The translations under genes and the position numbers were made by a program. Below are positions 62,307 to 64,000 of a stretch of DNA of 64,000 nt, one piece after another (positions within the stretch are counted from its first letter, which is position 1; every line of letters begins with the position of its first letter). The stretch covers positions 1-64,000 of the forward strand of contig NZ_NFJP01000013.1 of assembly GCF_002159915.1 (NCBI RefSeq), in the 5' to 3' direction. This stretch comes from Gordonibacter sp. An230 (lineage in GTDB: Bacteria > Actinomycetota > Coriobacteriia > Coriobacteriales > Eggerthellaceae). The notes beneath the pieces are model-generated. The model saw nothing but the letters and a program-made list of their open reading frames with translations, made no database searches and was not told where the DNA came from.

Positions 62307-63854
62307 TCAGGGCTTGCATTTTTTGCAAGGCACATACCCGAGGTTGATGGCTTCATCCCTTGACGATAGATAGGCTCGGTTCTTCTCGTCGGGAAGCGAT
62401 CCGCAGGTCGGGCGGTGAAACTTGTGAGTATTCACGTTTCCGATGTACTCCCCGCCGCTTGAGGGGCTGCTCTGGGATGCAGCGGCGTTTTCGGCTTGGG
62501 AGACAGCAGCTGCGGCAGCGGCCGCCGCTGCCGCTTCTTCAGCGGCCTGCCGTTCCGCTTCTGCCTGGGCGGCCGCTTCCGCCTCCTTCTGCCTCTCTGC
62601 CTCCTGAGCGGCCAGGAGGGCCTTTTCGTCTTTGACCAATACCAGCGTGAGCAGCTTGTCCTTGGTGCCGTCGAAGGTGCACTTAGGCGAGCTCGCTGTG
62701 AACGGGATGCCGTTGCAGACGAGGGACTCCCCGGTAACGGAGATCGCATAGTCGCCGGCATCGCACGGGTACTCGTAAGTTGTGCCCACAAGGACTTCCC
62801 GCTGGTCGGAAACGATCGTCCCGTCTGCGGTTTTTCCCTCGATGGACACCTTCACGGGTATGCTCTTGTCGGGCCAGTCGGTTCCGACGACCTTGAAGGT
62901 GAGCACGCCGTTGGCGCTTTCGGGTGCTTCCTGCATCGACGTGGGAGGGCTTGCGGCGCCGTCTTGGCTCGACGATGCGCTCGGGGAGGACCCCGAGCAG
63001 GAGGCAACCGCCAGGACGAGCCCGAGCAGGATCGATGCGGCGCCTGCCCAAAGCGTCGCCTTGGGTGCCGTTGGATTGCCTGAGGCGCCCTTGCCAGCCT
63101 CCTTCGCCCTTAGAAAGAGGCCTGCGCCTCCAAGGATCGCCCCTGGCAGCCCCCATTGCGCAAGGCACAGGGCAAGCCCCAGCGCTACCAGTGCGAGTGG
63201 GATGTACTTCCGGTACTTCAGCCAGGTGCTTTCCGCTGCAGCCGAGACGGCTGCAGAGCCGGTTGGCTTTGCCGGCGCGGTGCCCGAGGCTGCGCTTGGG
63301 GCAGGGGCCTTGGGTGCTGGCTTGGGCTTTCCCGCAGCGGCTGTGCCCTTTCCGTGTGCGGATTCGTCTGCCGGTTCCGCATCCATACCCTTTGCTCTGT
63401 GTGGGGCGTCACCAGGGTTCTTGTGGCCGGCTTCGCCCTGGGTGCGCTCGGCATCCGTGGTTGCGGCTTCGCCTTTGGCCGATGGGGTGGCTTTGCCGGT
63501 GGCCTGGTCGGCGCCCCGGTCCGCACCTTTCCGCGCCGCAGCATCCCCTTGCCCTCCGCCGGCGCTTTCCGCGGTGCGAACAAGTTTCATCTTGCCATGT
63601 GAGGGGTATTCTATCAGGCCCTCTGCCTTCAGCTCCGACCGCGCTTTCTCGCACCTGTTCTCTAGCAAAGTAGTCTTGCTTCCCTTGATCTTATAACCCC
63701 GCTGCTTTGCCGAGAGACCCAGGCTGGACGAGACGTCTTTCACGACGGCCTTGCACGAACGCGCCCGCCCGCTGCCGAGCTCGGCCAGGATGGCAACCTT
63801 CAGCTCCTCAACCTGCGGAACGTCGTTGCGGGTGATGTTGTCTTCGTTGCTCAT
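62307..63854 (-). CDS. Composite membrane protein: winged-helix-like N-terminus, two membrane helices, zinc-binding C-terminus
   Basis: Protein of 515 residues. The N-terminus (about 14-92; VEELKVAILAELGSG, ENRCEKARSELKAEGLIEYP) looks like an Mrr-N/winged-helix module. An Ala/Lys/Pro-rich linker (95-210) follows, then two membrane segments (about 218-250 and 265-288), an external beta-type domain (310-405) and an Ala/Glu coiled coil (410-450). The end is an Ada-like metal motif (470-515): HKFHRPTC, then SSRDEAINLGY, then CKKC. That motif also closes some secreted nucleases. Start ATG at 63854 follows AAGGCCC. Function not recognised; topology would put the zinc motif outside the cell. Confidence 0.72.
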   Translation of the reverse strand: MSNEDNITRNDVPQVEELKVAILAELGSGRARSCKAVVKDVSSSLGLSAKQRGYKIKGSKTTLLENRCEKARSELKAEGLIEYPSHGKMKLVRTAESAGGGQGDAAARKGADRGADQATGKATPSAKGEAATTDAERTQGEAGHKNPGDAPHRAKGMDAEPADESAHGKGTAAAGKPKPAPKAPAPSAASGTAPAKPTGSAAVSAAAESTWLKYRKYIPLALVALGLALCLAQWGLPGAILGGAGLFLRAKEAGKGASGNPTAPKATLWAGAASILLGLVLAVASCSGSSPSASSSQDGAASPPTSMQEAPESANGVLTFKVVGTDWPDKSIPVKVSIEGKTADGTIVSDQREVLVGTTYEYPCDAGDYAISVTGESLVCNGIPFTASSPKCTFDGTKDKLLTLVLVKDEKALLAAQEAERQKEAEAAAQAEAERQAAEEAAAAAAAAAAVSQAENAAASQSSPSSGGEYIGNVNTHKFHRPTCGSLPDEKNRAYLSSRDEAINLGYVPCKKCKP

Positions 63855-64000
63855 GGAATGGGCCTTTCGCCGTCTTGGCCGGAAACGGGCCTGACGGCTG
63901 TCATCCTAATCGGCTATATCTATGCCAGCGATGCTTATATTACCGCTACGGTTTGAGTTTTGGAAGCGTGTGGAAAGGTTGGCGGTAGGGTGCGCGCGAT
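63855..64000. other. Window end, no gene seen
   Basis: About 145 bases upstream of the composite membrane protein. A moderately AT-rich stretch (CTATATCTATGCC, GCTTATATTACCG) near 63910-63945 may hold its promoter. Confidence 0.4.

Overview
This 64 kb window comes from a high-GC, Gram-positive actinobacterium. Gene content and style point to the Coriobacteriia, probably Eggerthellaceae (Eggerthella or Gordonibacter-like). The clues are dense GC-rich coding with strong GGAGG ribosome sites, a decayed fumarate-reductase-type flavoprotein of the kind this family carries in many copies, cysteine-rich KTR and MptD/ECF genes, and a tRNA-tuf-rpmG-trnW-secE-nusG-rplK-rplA cluster. Three perfect 16-bp ParB-binding parS sites (30605, 36891, 47040) suggest the region lies in the origin-proximal part of the chromosome. 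Species assignment is inference from the sequence alone.

Layout. 0.1-2.5 kb: PcrA/UvrD helicase. 2.6-9.7 kb (minus strand): flavoprotein pseudogene, then a two-component system, a YxeA-like protein and an ABC-2 transporter resembling lantibiotic-immunity (LanFEG) modules, with no lantibiotic gene in sight. 10.5-17.5 kb: L-serine dehydratase, CBS-containing Mn pyrophosphatase, LysR regulator, small membrane protein, nitroreductase, M20 peptidase. 17.9-27.1 kb: TetR regulator with a textbook promoter/operator, KTR zinc-ribbon protein, paired exporter-fold ABC transporters (YbtPQ/IrtAB-like), an ECF-type module (MptD, EcfT, two-domain ATPase with a frameshift) and a DtxR-like regulator. 27.1-30.5 kb: P1B metal ATPase with a CsoR operator, CsoR, AhpC. 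31.2-35.0 kb: second ABC-2 transporter with its own sensor kinase and response regulator. 35.4-44.5 kb: second TetR, a 1.7 kb gene-free stretch (parS, AT-rich island, polypyrimidine tract), a second YbtPQ-like ABC pair, AraC regulator, MATE exporter. 44.7-48.8 kb: APC permease, a 1.2 kb gene-free stretch (palindromic repeats, parS, orphan terminator), class I aminotransferase. 49.1-51.4 kb: Tat-exported NlpC/P60 protein, PEBP protein, uracil-DNA-glycosylase-family protein. 51.4-56.2 kb: translation/secretion cluster. 56.7-63.9 kb: SPFH protein with a small ribbon-helix-helix partner, unusual ferritin-like protein, methionine aminopeptidase, small membrane protein, D-aspartate-ligase-like ATP-grasp enzyme, and a composite membrane protein with a C-terminal zinc-binding motif.

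How the parts relate. The two YbtPQ-like ABC pairs are paralogues, and their first members share a 284-bp tract that is identical at the DNA level while the flanks have diverged, which indicates recent gene conversion. Metal handling dominates the middle: siderophore-type transporters, DtxR-like, CsoR-like and P1B ATPase genes are contiguous. Two dispersed palindromic repeats lie within 400 bp of parS sites.

Most gene calls are secure at family level. Substrates of the transporters, and functions of the ferritin-like and zinc-ribbon composite proteins, are not established by the sequence.
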